Origin: Burkholderia sp. BCC0322
GTDB taxonomy: Bacteria; Pseudomonadota; Gammaproteobacteria; Burkholderiales; Burkholderiaceae
Assembly (NCBI RefSeq): GCF_902833045.1
Contig: NZ_CADFDU010000001.1
Coordinates: 637,927-701,926 of the forward strand
Direction: 5' to 3'
DNA length: 64,000 nt
Shown: in pieces, positions 40,540 through 48,605 of the stretch
Position numbering within the stretch: the first letter of the stretch is position 1
How the letters are laid out: every line of letters starts with the position of its first letter
Notes under the pieces: generated by a model
The model's database searches: none
What the model was told of the DNA's origin: nothing
What the model saw: only the letters and a program-made list of their open reading frames with translations
Program-made: the position numbers and the translations under genes

Positions 40540-43500
40540 TCGCGCGCATCATTCGCTGGTCCGTCCACAACCGCTTCCTCGTGCTGCTCGCCACCGTGCT
40601 GCTCGCCGCATGGGGCGTCCACTCGCTCGCGCAGACGCCGCTCGATGCGTTGCCCGACCTGTCGGATACGCAGGTGATCGTGAAGGCGTCGTATCCGGGC
40701 AAGGCGCCGCAGGTCGTCGAGGATCAGGTGACCTATCCGTTGACGACCACGCTGCTCGGCGTGCCCGGTGCGAAAACCGTCCGCGCGTATTCGTCGTTCG
40801 GCGACGCGTTCGTCTACGTGCTGTTCGACGACCGCACCGATCCGTACTGGGCGCGTTCGCGCGTGCTCGAATACCTGAGCCAGGCGCAGAGCCGGCTGCC
40901 CGCCGGCGCGACGGTGTCGCTCGGGCCGGATGCGACCGGCGTCGGCTGGGTGTACGAGTACGCGCTCGTCGATCGCACCGGTCGTCACGATCTCGGGCAA
41001 CTGCGCGCGCTCAACGACTGGTTCCTGAAGTTCGAGCTGAAGGCGGTGCCCGACGTGTCGGAAGTCGCGAGCATCGGCGGCATGGTGCAGCAGTACCAGG
41101 TCGTGCTCGATCCGGACAAGCTGCGCGCGTACGGCATCACGCAGGCGGAAGTCGCCAACGCGCTCGGCAACGCGAACCAGGCGTCCGGCGGCTCGGTCGT
41201 CGAGCTGGCCGAGTCGGAGTACATGGTGCGCTCGACCGGCTACCTGCGCACGCTCGACGACTTCCGGCACGTGGTGCTGCGCACGAACGACGCCGGCACG
41301 CCGGTGCTGCTCGGCGACGTCGCGCGCATTCAGGTCGGCCCGGCGATGCGGCGCGGGATCGCGGAGCTGAACGGGCAGGGCGAGGTGACGGGCGGCGTCG
41401 TCGTGATGCGCTCGGGCAAGAACGCGCTGACCACGATCGATGCGGTGAAGGCCAGGCTGGCCGACCTGAAGCGTGCGCTGCCGCCCGGCGTCGAGATCGT
41501 CACGACCTACGATCGCTCGCAGCTGATCGAGCGCGCGGTTACCAACCTGAAGGACAAGCTGATCGAGGAGTTCGTGATCGTCGGGATCGTCTGCGCGGTG
41601 TTCCTGTTTCATCTGCGCAGCGCGTTCGTCGCGATCCTGTCGCTGCCGCTCGGCGTGCTGGCGGCGTTCATCGTGATGCGCTACCAGGGCGTGAACGCGA
41701 ACCTGATGTCGCTTGGCGGGATCGCGATCGCGATCGGCGCGATGATCGACGCGGCGATCGTGATGATCGAGAACGCGCACAAGCATCTCGAGGCGTACGA
41801 CCACGCGCATTCAGGCGAGCCGATCACGGCCGCGCGACGCTGGGAGCTCGTCGCGACGTCGGCCGCGGAGGTCGGGCCCGCGCTGTTCTTCTCGCTGCTG
41901 ATCATCACGCTGTCGTTCATCCCGGTGTTTTCGCTGGAAGGGCAGGAGGGCAAGCTGTTCGCGCCGCTGGCGTTCACCAAGACTTACACGATCGCCGCCG
42001 CCGCCGGCCTGTCGGTGACGCTGGTGCCGGTGCTGATGGGTTATCTCGTGCGCGGCCGCATTCCGCACGAGCACGCGAATCCGATCAATCGCGTGCTGAT
42101 CCGTGCGTACCGACCGCTGCTCGAAGCGACGCTCAGGCGCCCGTGGGTCGCGATCGGCGTCGCGGTCGTCGCGCTCGTGCTGACGGCCGTGCCGCTGTCG
42201 CGGCTCGGCGGCGAATTCATGCCGCCGCTCGACGAAGGCGATCTGCTGTACATGCCGACCGCGCTGCCCGGCATCTCGGCCGACCAGGCGAGCGTGCTGC
42301 TGCAGCAGACCGACCGGCTGATCAAGACCGTGCCCGAGGTCGACACGGTGTTCGGCAAATCGGGCCGCGCCGATACCGCGACCGATCCCGCACCGCTCGA
42401 GATGTTCGAGACGACGATCCGCTTCAAGCCGCGCAGTGCCTGGCGGCCCGGCATGACGCCGGAGAAGCTCGTCGACGAACTCGATCGCACGGTGAAGGTG
42501 CCGGGGCTGTCGAACGTGTGGGTGCCGCCGATCCGCAACCGGCTCGACATGCTGTCCACCGGCATCAAGACGCCGGTCGGCGTGAAGATTTCCGGGCCGG
42601 ACCTGGCCGGGATCGACGCGATCGCGAAGCAGGTCGAGGCCGCGGTGAAGCCCGTGCCGGGCGTGACGTCCGCGCTCGCGGAACGGCTGAACGGCGGCCG
42701 CTACATCGACGTCGACATCGACCGCCTCGCCGCCGCGCGCTACGGGCTGTCGGTGGCCGACATCCAGTCGGTCGTGTCGTCGGCGGTCGGCGGCGAGGAT
42801 GTCGGCGAAGTGATCGCGGGGCGCGAGCGCTTCCCGATCAACATCCGCTACCCGCGCGAGGTGCGCGATTCGGTCGAGAACCTGCGGCAACTGCCGGTCG
42901 TCACCGCGCGCGGCGCGCAGATCCGCCTGGGCGACGTCGCGCACATCGCGATCGCCGACGGCCCGCCGATGATCCGCAGCGAGAACGCGCGACTGTCCGG
43001 CTACGTGTACGTCGACATCCGCGGCACCGATCTGCGGAGTGCCGTGCGCGCGATGCGGCAGGTCGTTGCGCAACAGGTCGCGTTGCCGCCCGGCTATTCG
43101 ATCGCGTGGTCGGGGCAGTTCGAGTATCTCGAACGCGCGGCGGCCAAGCTGCGGACCGTCGTACCGGTGACGCTCGTGGTGATCTTCGTGCTGCTGTTCC
43201 TCACGTTCGGCTCGGCGGCCGATGCGCTGCTGCTGATGTCGACGGTGCCGTTCGCGCTGGTCGGCGGCTTCTGGCTCGTGTGGGCGCTCGGCCATGCGGT
43301 GTCCGTCGCGACGTCGGTGGGCTTCATTGCGCTCGCGGGCGTGGCCGCCGAATTCGGCGTCGTGATGCTGCTGTACCTGAAGGGCGCGCTGCAGCGCCGG
43401 CTGGATGCCGGCGAATCGCTGACCGATGCGCTGCTGCTCGACGCGATCCGCGAAGGCGCGGTGTTGCGCGTGCGCCCCAAGGCGATGACGGTCGCCGTCG

Positions 43501-43742
43501 TGCTCGCCGGCCTCGTGCCGATCATGGTCGGGCACGGCGCCGGTTCCGAAGTCATGCAGCGCATCGCCGCGCCGATGGTCGGCGGCATGGTCACGGCGCC
43601 GCTGCTGTCGATGTTCGTCATTCCCGCCGCATGGCTCCTGCTGCACCGCCGTCGTGCGCGAAGCGCGGGCCGCGCGCGGCATTCCGAAGCAGTTCCTCAC
43701 GGCACGAACGTGCCATCCAACCCAACCGGAGAATCCCGATGA
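40536..43742 (+). CDS. cusA: Copper/silver RND efflux pump CusA
   Basis: Proton-driven heavy-metal efflux pump of 1068 residues with twelve membrane helices and two large periplasmic loops. The three methionines that bind Cu(I)/Ag(I) in E. coli CusA fall at the same numbers here: Met573 ([12 protein letters not shown]), Met623 (PLEMFETT) and Met672 (NRLDMLSTG). This marks a monovalent-metal pump rather than a Czc/Cnr type. The transmembrane motif [17 protein letters not shown] carries the relay aspartate. It overlaps cusB and cusF by ATGA on each side, so cusBAF are translationally coupled. Confidence 0.96.
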   Translation: MIARIIRWSVHNRFLVLLATVLLAAWGVHSLAQTPLDALPDLSDTQVIVKASYPGKAPQVVEDQVTYPLTTTLLGVPGAKTVRAYSSFGDAFVYVLFDDRTDPYWARSRVLEYLSQAQSRLPAGATVSLGPDATGVGWVYEYALVDRTGRHDLGQLRALNDWFLKFELKAVPDVSEVASIGGMVQQYQVVLDPDKLRAYGITQAEVANALGNANQASGGSVVELAESEYMVRSTGYLRTLDDFRHVVLRTNDAGTPVLLGDVARIQVGPAMRRGIAELNGQGEVTGGVVVMRSGKNALTTIDAVKARLADLKRALPPGVEIVTTYDRSQLIERAVTNLKDKLIEEFVIVGIVCAVFLFHLRSAFVAILSLPLGVLAAFIVMRYQGVNANLMSLGGIAIAIGAMIDAAIVMIENAHKHLEAYDHAHSGEPITAARRWELVATSAAEVGPALFFSLLIITLSFIPVFSLEGQEGKLFAPLAFTKTYTIAAAAGLSVTLVPVLMGYLVRGRIPHEHANPINRVLIRAYRPLLEATLRRPWVAIGVAVVALVLTAVPLSRLGGEFMPPLDEGDLLYMPTALPGISADQASVLLQQTDRLIKTVPEVDTVFGKSGRADTATDPAPLEMFETTIRFKPRSAWRPGMTPEKLVDELDRTVKVPGLSNVWVPPIRNRLDMLSTGIKTPVGVKISGPDLAGIDAIAKQVEAAVKPVPGVTSALAERLNGGRYIDVDIDRLAAARYGLSVADIQSVVSSAVGGEDVGEVIAGRERFPINIRYPREVRDSVENLRQLPVVTARGAQIRLGDVAHIAIADGPPMIRSENARLSGYVYVDIRGTDLRSAVRAMRQVVAQQVALPPGYSIAWSGQFEYLERAAAKLRTVVPVTLVVIFVLLFLTFGSAADALLLMSTVPFALVGGFWLVWALGHAVSVATSVGFIALAGVAAEFGVVMLLYLKGALQRRLDAGESLTDALLLDAIREGAVLRVRPKAMTVAVVLAGLVPIMVGHGAGSEVMQRIAAPMVGGMVTAPLLSMFVIPAAWLLLHRRRARSAGRARHSEAVPHGTNVPSNPTGESR

Positions 43743-44107
43743 AGAAGCTGATTACCCTCACCGTTGCTGCTGCCGTTCTTGCTGCCGGCACGGCCGTCAC
43801 CCCCGCCTTTGCCGCCGGCGACATGGCCGGCATGGACATGTCCGGCATGAAGATGTCGTCGGGCGGCATGGCCGAGTCGAATGCCGCGCTGACCGACGCC
43901 GAAGTGAAGAAGGTCGATGCCGCGACCGGCAGGATCACGCTGAAGCACGGCGCGCTCGAGAACGTCGGGATGCCGCCGATGACGATGGCGTTCAAGGCGA
44001 AGGACGCGGCGATGCTCGAGCACGCGCATCCGGGCGACCAGGTCAAGGTGCGGATCGAGAAGGTCGACGGCGCGCTGACGATCGTCAAGCTGGTGAAGGC
44101 GTCCTGA
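43739..44107 (+). CDS. cusF: Periplasmic copper-binding protein CusF-like
   Basis: Periplasmic protein of 122 residues. The signal peptide ends at AFA|AG. A Met-rich segment [18 protein letters not shown] follows, then a CusF OB-fold: [20 protein letters not shown]. The His and Met-x-Met ligands are present, but the tryptophan that caps Cu(I) in E. coli CusF is replaced by methionine. It would hand metal to CusBA. The start overlaps the cusA stop (ATGA). A GC-rich hairpin follows the gene. Confidence 0.9.
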   Translation: MKKLITLTVAAAVLAAGTAVTPAFAAGDMAGMDMSGMKMSSGGMAESNAALTDAEVKKVDAATGRITLKHGALENVGMPPMTMAFKAKDAAMLEHAHPGDQVKVRIEKVDGALTIVKLVKAS

Positions 44108-44117
44108 CCTGAGCGCA

Positions 44118-44161
44118 CGCCGGTGCATCGCCCGTCCGCGAGGCGGGCGGCTGCACCGGCG
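44118..44161 (+). terminator. Hairpin after cusF, probable transcript end
   Basis: Perfect 10-bp outer stem (CGCCGGTGCA with TGCACCGGCG) enclosing a second stem (CGCCCG with CGGGCG). There is no T-run, so it may act as a Rho-dependent end or 3' stabiliser. Confidence 0.5.
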
Positions 44162-44243
44162 CCGCGCGTATCGGCCGGAAGCGGCTCGGGCGGCTGCGTC
44201 TGACGGTGCGCGAAGGGCTTGCGGGCAGCCGCGCACGGGCTCG

Positions 44244-44293
44244 GCGCCATCATTTCAACAATGCTTGAAATGTTGAAATGATGGCGCTATCCT
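44244..44293 (+). promoter_or_regulatory. arsR promoter with long palindromic operator
   Basis: A perfect 17-bp inverted repeat (44244-44260 with 44271-44287, 10-base spacer) contains a second nested dyad, CATTTCAA-CAATGC-TTGAAATG. A promoter is embedded: -35 TTGAAA (44265-44270), 17-bp spacer, -10 TATCCT (44288-44293). Repressor binding would cover the promoter fully. The predicted transcript start is at 44300 or 44301, the A of the arsR ATG. Confidence 0.8.
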
Positions 44294-44300
44294 TCGCGCC

Positions 44301-44633
44301 ATGGACTCCAATCTCGTCGTGCGCGCGTTGGGCGCGCTTGCTCATGAAGCGCGCCTCGCCATCTTTCGCGCGCTGGTCGTGGCCGGCCCCGAAGGGCTGC
44401 CGGCCGGCGCGATCGCCCAGCAGATCGGGCTGTCGCCATCGAGTCTGTCGTTTCATCTGAAGGATTTGTCGCACGCAGACCTGGTCACCGCGCGCCAGGA
44501 CGGCCGGTTCATCTATTACGCGGCGAATTTCGAATCGATGCGCGGGGTCATCGGGTTCCTGACCGAGAACTGCTGCGCCGGCGCTCCCTGTGACGTACCC
44601 GCTGCGCCCGACTGTTGCGGAGGCGGCGCGTGA
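44301..44633 (+). CDS. arsR: Arsenic-responsive repressor ArsR
   Basis: Winged-helix metalloregulator of 110 residues. ALGALAHEARLAIFRALV, then LPAGAIAQQIGLSPSSLSFH and DLSHADLVTARQDGRFIYYA, give the fold. The canonical ELCVC site in the recognition helix is absent; instead cysteines cluster at the C-terminus (ENCCAGAPC, then PDCCGGG), the site type known from some proteobacterial ArsR proteins. It represses its own operon through the palindrome just upstream. No ribosome site precedes the ATG, consistent with a leaderless mRNA. Its stop overlaps the next start. Confidence 0.92.
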   Translation: MDSNLVVRALGALAHEARLAIFRALVVAGPEGLPAGAIAQQIGLSPSSLSFHLKDLSHADLVTARQDGRFIYYAANFESMRGVIGFLTENCCAGAPCDVPAAPDCCGGGA

Positions 44634-45700
44634 GCGGCTCGAACATTGCACGGCCGCACGCCGCGGCGGCCGCGCCCGCGATCGGATGCTTCGAGCGCTG
44701 CCTGAGCATCTGGGTGGCGCTGTGTATCGTGCTCGGCATCGCGCTGGGCCAGGCGCTGCCCGGGCTCTTTCAGCACATCGGCCGCATGGAATACGCACAG
44801 GTCAACTTGCCCGTCGGGCTGTTGATCTGGGTGATGATCGTGCCGATGCTGGTCAAGGTCGACTTCGGTGCATTGCATGAGGTTCGGCGGCACGTGCGGG
44901 GGATCGGCGTCACGCTCGTCGTGAACTGGCTCGTCAAGCCGTTCTCGATGGCGTTGCTCGGCTGGCTGTTCATCCGGCAGCTGTTCGCGCCGATGCTGCC
45001 GGCCGGCCAGATCGACAGCTATATCGCCGGCCTGATCCTGCTGGCCGCCGCGCCGTGCACGGCGATGGTGTTCGTGTGGAGCCGGCTGACGGGCGGCGAT
45101 CCGCTGTTCACGCTGTCGCAGGTCGCGCTGAACGACAGCATCATGGTGATCGCTTTCGCGCCGCTGGTCAGCCTGTTGCTGGGGATGTCCGCCATCACGG
45201 TGCCGTGGGCGACGCTGCTCACGTCGGTCGTGCTCTACATCGTCATCCCGGTGATCGTCGCGCAAGGGTGGCGCAGGCTGTTGCTCGCGAAGGGGCCGGC
45301 GGCGTTCGACCGTGCGATGGCGCAGGTCGGCCCGTGGTCCATTGTCGCGCTGCTGGCCACGCTGGTGCTGCTGTTCGCGTTCCAGGGCGAGGCGATCCTG
45401 AAGCAGCCGCTGGTGATCGCGCTGCTCGCGGTGCCGATCCTGATCCAGGTGTTCTTCAACGCAGCGCTCGCCTACGGGCTCAATCGCCTCGTCGGCGAGC
45501 AGCACAGCATCGCGTGCCCGTCGGCGTTGATCGGTGCGTCCAATTTCTTCGAGCTGGCCGTGGCGGCCGCCATCAGCCTGTTCGGCTTCCACTCCGGCGC
45601 AGCGCTCGCGACCGTCGTCGGCGTGCTCATCGAAGTGCCGGTCATGCTGCTCGTCGTGCGCGTCGTCAACCGCTCGAAGGGCTGGTACGAGCGCGCGTGA
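44630..45700 (+). CDS. arsB: Arsenite efflux permease, ACR3 type
   Basis: Inner-membrane arsenite exporter of 356 residues with about ten helices. LAAAPCTAMVFVWSRLTGGD carries the essential cysteine of helix 4, and HSIACPSALIGASNFFELAV is the second ACR3 signature. It belongs to the ACR3 rather than the ArsB superfamily despite the usual gene label. The GTG at 44630 has GGAGG upstream and overlaps the arsR stop (GTGA), so translation is coupled. It exports the arsenite made by ArsC. Confidence 0.92.
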   Translation: MSGSNIARPHAAAAAPAIGCFERCLSIWVALCIVLGIALGQALPGLFQHIGRMEYAQVNLPVGLLIWVMIVPMLVKVDFGALHEVRRHVRGIGVTLVVNWLVKPFSMALLGWLFIRQLFAPMLPAGQIDSYIAGLILLAAAPCTAMVFVWSRLTGGDPLFTLSQVALNDSIMVIAFAPLVSLLLGMSAITVPWATLLTSVVLYIVIPVIVAQGWRRLLLAKGPAAFDRAMAQVGPWSIVALLATLVLLFAFQGEAILKQPLVIALLAVPILIQVFFNAALAYGLNRLVGEQHSIACPSALIGASNFFELAVAAAISLFGFHSGAALATVVGVLIEVPVMLLVVRVVNRSKGWYERA

Positions 45701-45720
45701 AATCATTCAGGAATCCGGAA

Positions 45721-46143
45721 ATGACCGACATCACGATCTATCACAACCCCGAATGCGGCACGTCGCGCAACACGCTGGCGATGATCCGCAACACCGGCGT
45801 CGAGCCCCGCGTCGTGCTTTATCTCGACACGCCGCCGGGTCACGAGGAACTGCGCGCGCTGATCGCGGCGATGGGCATTCCCGTGCGCGACGTGCTGCGG
45901 CGCAAGGGGACGCCTTATGACGCGCTCGATCTCGACAATCCGAAATGGCGTGACGAGGATCTGATCGGCTTCATGGTCGCTCACCCGCTGCTGATCAATC
46001 GCCCGATCGTCGTGACGCCGCTCGGCACGCGGCTGTGCCGCCCGTCGGAGCGGGTGCTCGAGATCCTGCCCGATCCGCAGCAAGGGCCGTTTGCGAAGGA
46101 GGACGGCGAAATCGTGATCGATGCGGCGGGCAAGCGTGTCTGA
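45721..46143 (+). CDS. arsC: Arsenate reductase, glutaredoxin-dependent
   Basis: Cytoplasmic enzyme of 140 residues reducing arsenate to arsenite with glutathione and glutaredoxin. The catalytic Cys12 is in [33 protein letters not shown] contains the arginine region that stabilises the intermediate. The ATG at 45721 follows GGAATCCGGAA; an in-frame GTG at 45697 is less likely. It overlaps arsH at its 3' end by eight bases. Third gene of arsR-acr3-arsC-arsH. Confidence 0.93.
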   Translation: MTDITIYHNPECGTSRNTLAMIRNTGVEPRVVLYLDTPPGHEELRALIAAMGIPVRDVLRRKGTPYDALDLDNPKWRDEDLIGFMVAHPLLINRPIVVTPLGTRLCRPSERVLEILPDPQQGPFAKEDGEIVIDAAGKRV

Positions 46144-46858
46144 CGGCCTGAACGACCTGCCGCAACTCGATGCCACGCTCTTTCGTGTGCCGGACGCGAG
46201 CCGGCTGCGGCCCGTGCAGCCTTCGACCCATCCGCCTCGAATCGTGCTGCTGTACGGGTCGTTGCGCACGCGCTCGTTCAGCCGGCTGCTGGTCGAGGAA
46301 GCGGCGCGGTTGCTGACGGCGATGGGCGCCGAAGCCAGGATCTTCAATCCGTCCGGATTGCCGATGCCCGACGATGCGCCCGACGACCACCCGAAAGTGG
46401 CGGCGCTGCGCGAGCTCGTGCAATGGTCGGAGGGCATGGTGTGGTGCTCGCCCGAGCGTCACGGCGCGATGACCGGCGTGATGAAAGCGCAGATCGACTG
46501 GATTCCGCTGTCGGTCGGCGCGGTGCGGCCGACGCAGGGCAAGACGCTGGCGGTCATGCAGGTCAGCGGCGGATCGCAGTCGTTCAACGCGGTCAACCAG
46601 ATGCGCGTGCTCGGGCGCTGGATGCGCATGCTGACCATTCCGAACCAGTCGTCCGTCGCGAAGGCGTTCATGGAATTCGGCGACGACGACCGGATGAAAC
46701 CGTCCGCGTATTTCGATCGGGTCGTCGACGTCATGGAGGAACTGGTCAAATTCACGCTGCTGACGCGCGACGTCGGCGCGTACCTGACGGACCGGTACAG
46801 CGAGCGCAAGGAAAGCGCCGAGCAACTGTCGCGGCGTGTGAACCAGACGCGCATCTGA
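46136..46858 (+). CDS. arsH: Organoarsenical oxidase / NADPH-FMN reductase ArsH
   Basis: Flavoprotein of 240 residues that oxidises trivalent organoarsenicals such as methylarsenite. The FMN phosphate loop is [20 protein letters not shown], and [20 protein letters not shown] is the ArsH signature. The start is GTG at 46136 (Val-Ser-Asp-Gly-Leu-Asn-Asp-Leu-Pro), which matches the usual ArsH N-terminus and overlaps arsC. Its presence suggests exposure to methylated arsenicals. Last gene of the operon. Confidence 0.93.
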   Translation: MSDGLNDLPQLDATLFRVPDASRLRPVQPSTHPPRIVLLYGSLRTRSFSRLLVEEAARLLTAMGAEARIFNPSGLPMPDDAPDDHPKVAALRELVQWSEGMVWCSPERHGAMTGVMKAQIDWIPLSVGAVRPTQGKTLAVMQVSGGSQSFNAVNQMRVLGRWMRMLTIPNQSSVAKAFMEFGDDDRMKPSAYFDRVVDVMEELVKFTLLTRDVGAYLTDRYSERKESAEQLSRRVNQTRI

Positions 46859-46939
46859 ATCGCGCGCCGGCGGGCGGTGCAGTGGTGCTTCGTTCGCGCG
46901 GGGCAGCGGGATCGCGCGCGGCGGGCCCGTTGAGCAGGA

Positions 46940-47950
46940 TCAGCGCGCCAGCGTCAGGAACAGGTAGCCCGCATAACCCGCGCCGTTCGCCAGCAACGCC
47001 CGGATCGCGAGGCCGCGCGTGCGCGCATTGAAGCGCAGCCATGCCGCCGCCGCGAGCGTGATGATCACGCCGGTCAGCACTTCGGGGCGCGGCTCCCACG
47101 GCGTGAGCATGATGCCGATCGCCGGCAGCAGCGTGCCCTGGAACACCATCGCGCCGGTGATGTTGCCGAACGCGAGCGTGTCCTTCCCGCGGCGGATCCA
47201 CAGCACGCTGTTGACCTTCTCCGGCAGCTCCGTCGCGATCGGCACGACGATCAGCGACAGCAGCAGCGCCGAGACACCGAGCACGTGCGATACGCCTTCC
47301 ACGCCGTGAATGAAGCCCTTCGCGCCGCCAACCAGCAGCGCGAGGCCGATGAGCAATTGCAGCGCGATCGTCGCGAGGTTGGTCGGCACACCGAGGCGTG
47401 ACAGGAACATCGTGTGCGGCGCCTCGGTGCCATGCCCGGCATCGACGAGCTGATTCGATGCGCGGAACGTCATCACCACATACATCACGTAGAGGCCGAC
47501 GAGCATCGCCGCGAGCAGCGCACGCACGGCCCCGTTGTGATGCGGGACGAACATCGCGGCGGTGGCCAGCGAGAACGCGGCGAGAAAGTAGTTCATGTCG
47601 CGCACGAATCCCGTGCGTTCGGGCGCGATCGTGCCGCGCAGCCCGCGCGAGCGGATCACGGCGAGCGTCATCAGGAAGGTGGTGAGCGTCGCGAGCATCA
47701 GCGGCGCGCCGAGAATCGCGCCGACGCCGATCTCCTCGTTCACGGCATGGTTCGCGGTGCCGCCGGCGAGCGCGAGCAGCGGCACCATCGTTTCGGGCAG
47801 CGCGGTGCCGACGGCCGCGAACAGCGAACCGGTGACGCCTTCGGAAATCTTCAGGCGTTCGCCGAGATGTTCGAGCGCATTGGTGAAGACTTCGGCGGCG
47901 ATGAGAATGACGATCAGCATGAACGCCAGCTCGACGAACATGAAAGTCAT
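46940..47950 (-). CDS. Sodium/calcium-exchanger family cation antiporter under a manganese riboswitch
   Basis: Inner-membrane CaCA-family exchanger of 336 residues with about ten helices in two inverted halves. The alpha repeats are GSLFAAVGTALPETMVPLLA and LIVVPIATELPEKVNSVLWI, each with the proline-glutamate ion-binding pair. GGAGG seven bases before the ATG fixes the start. Upstream lies a yybP-ykoY aptamer, so Mn(II) rather than Ca(II) is the likely exported ion, or the exchanger protects against manganese excess. Convergent with arsH, 81 bp apart. Confidence 0.88.
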   Translation of the reverse strand: MTFMFVELAFMLIVILIAAEVFTNALEHLGERLKISEGVTGSLFAAVGTALPETMVPLLALAGGTANHAVNEEIGVGAILGAPLMLATLTTFLMTLAVIRSRGLRGTIAPERTGFVRDMNYFLAAFSLATAAMFVPHHNGAVRALLAAMLVGLYVMYVVMTFRASNQLVDAGHGTEAPHTMFLSRLGVPTNLATIALQLLIGLALLVGGAKGFIHGVEGVSHVLGVSALLLSLIVVPIATELPEKVNSVLWIRRGKDTLAFGNITGAMVFQGTLLPAIGIMLTPWEPRPEVLTGVIITLAAAAWLRFNARTRGLAIRALLANGAGYAGYLFLTLAR

Positions 47951-48026
47951 GCGGCACCTCCGCAGGCAAGGGTGCGGACGGCGGCGAAACGCGAGGGGAA
48001 GACGGTGGGGAACATGGGGACTCCGT

Positions 48027-48094
48027 GGTCGGACGCTGACGAACCATGGCGCATCCACCGACGTCCGACCAGGAACGACGCGATGCGCCCATGG
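48027..48094 (-). promoter_or_regulatory. Expression platform with mutually exclusive hairpins
   Basis: GATGCGCCATGG (minus strand, 48055-48044) can pair with the 3' strand of the aptamer, CCATGGGCGCATC (48094-48082), with one bulged base. A competing 9-bp hairpin joins 48070-48062 with 48035-48027 (GGTCGGACG/CGTCCGACC). Forming aptamer stem P1 would free the downstream strand. No T-run is seen, so control may be translational or Rho-dependent. Confidence 0.6.
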
Positions 48095-48193
48095 TCTCGC
48101 CAAGCCGATCAGGCTGAACGCGCCACGGCCGCAGGCCGAGTGTGTTGACGCGTTCGCTTTCCGGAGACGGAAAGCAGGCTACTCCCCAAAGAC
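48088..48193 (-). ncRNA. yybP-ykoY manganese riboswitch aptamer
   Basis: The minus strand has the hallmark 5' element CTTTGGGGAGTAGCC (48191-48177) and the 3' element GGCGAGACCATGGG (48101-48088), the two conserved loops that form the Mn(II) site, joined by internal stems (GCTTTCC-GTCT-CCGGAAAGC and others). The 5' CTTTGG pairs with CCATGGG as stem P1. It ends about 137 bases before the exchanger ATG. The Mn-sensing role is established for this RNA class. Confidence 0.88.
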
Positions 48194-48200
48194 GAAGGGC

Positions 48201-48229
48201 AGTCTAGCGGAGCGAATGGCTTTCGGCAA
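48201..48229 (-). promoter_or_regulatory. Promoter of the riboswitch transcript
   Basis: On the minus strand -35 TTGCCG (48229-48224), 17-bp spacer, -10 TAGACT (48206-48201). The expected transcript start, about 48193, coincides with the first base of the aptamer. Confidence 0.55.
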
Positions 48230-48247
48230 GCCTTCATCTCGCAAAAA

Positions 48248-48266
48248 TATACCCCTCTCCCCTATA
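48248..48266. promoter_or_regulatory. Candidate DmeR operator 1
   Basis: TATA-CCCCTCTCCCC-TATA: a C-tract flanked on both sides by TATA. RcnR/CsoR-type repressors recognise G/C tracts between A/T flanks, as in the E. coli RcnR site TACT-C6-AGTA. It lies 54 bp before the dmeR ATG. Confidence 0.55.
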
Positions 48267-48284
48267 GGGGCAGCCTTCTGGATA

Positions 48285-48303
48285 TATACTCCCCCTCCCT
48301 ATC
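48285..48303. promoter_or_regulatory. Candidate DmeR operator 2 overlapping a -10
   Basis: TATACT-CCCCCTCCCTATC repeats the flanked C-tract of operator 1; TACTCCCCC equals the left half of the E. coli RcnR site. TATACT (48285-48290) is also a plausible -10, so binding would block transcription of dmeRF. Confidence 0.55.
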
Positions 48304-48319
48304 CAGGAGTCCGTCGGCG

Positions 48320-48595
48320 ATGAGCCATACCGTTCGTGAAAAACAGAAGCTGCTGAACCGAGTGCGCCGTATCAAGGGCCAGGTCGAGGCGATCGAGCGC
48401 GCGCTCGGGGAAGAGCGCGGCTGCAACGAGGTGCTGCAATTGATCACGAGTTGTCGCGGCGCGATGAACGGGCTGCTGGCCGTCGTGCTGGAGGACCACA
48501 TTCGCGAACACATGGTCGATGCCCATGGGCCGGATGAGCACGAAGGCAGCGCGACCGAGCAACTGATCGACGTGGTGCACAGCTATTTCAAGTAA
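48320..48595 (+). CDS. dmeR: RcnR/CsoR-family metal repressor (DmeR-like)
   Basis: All-helical repressor of 91 residues closely resembling RcnR: MSHTVREKQKLLNRVRRIKG, GCNEVLQLITSCRGAMNGLL and EDHIREHMVDA. The Ni/Co ligands of RcnR (N-terminal amine, His3, Cys35, His64) are matched by His3, the cysteine of the GCN segment and the histidines of DHIREH. A formaldehyde-sensing FrmR role is less likely because a cation exporter follows directly. It is the first gene of a two-gene operon with dmeF and should repress it until Co(II) or Ni(II) binds. Confidence 0.85.
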   Translation: MSHTVREKQKLLNRVRRIKGQVEAIERALGEERGCNEVLQLITSCRGAMNGLLAVVLEDHIREHMVDAHGPDEHEGSATEQLIDVVHSYFK

Positions 48596-48605
48596 TCGGG
48601 GGGAT

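Noticed and set aside
40610-44107. A very long open frame through cusA in another phase
   Set aside because: Only its last part, from 43739, is coding, and that is cusF; the remainder is a shadow of cusA.
44118-44161. Hairpin after cusF as a riboswitch
   Set aside because: It is a simple GC-rich nested stem after a stop codon with no conserved loop; a transcript end is simpler.
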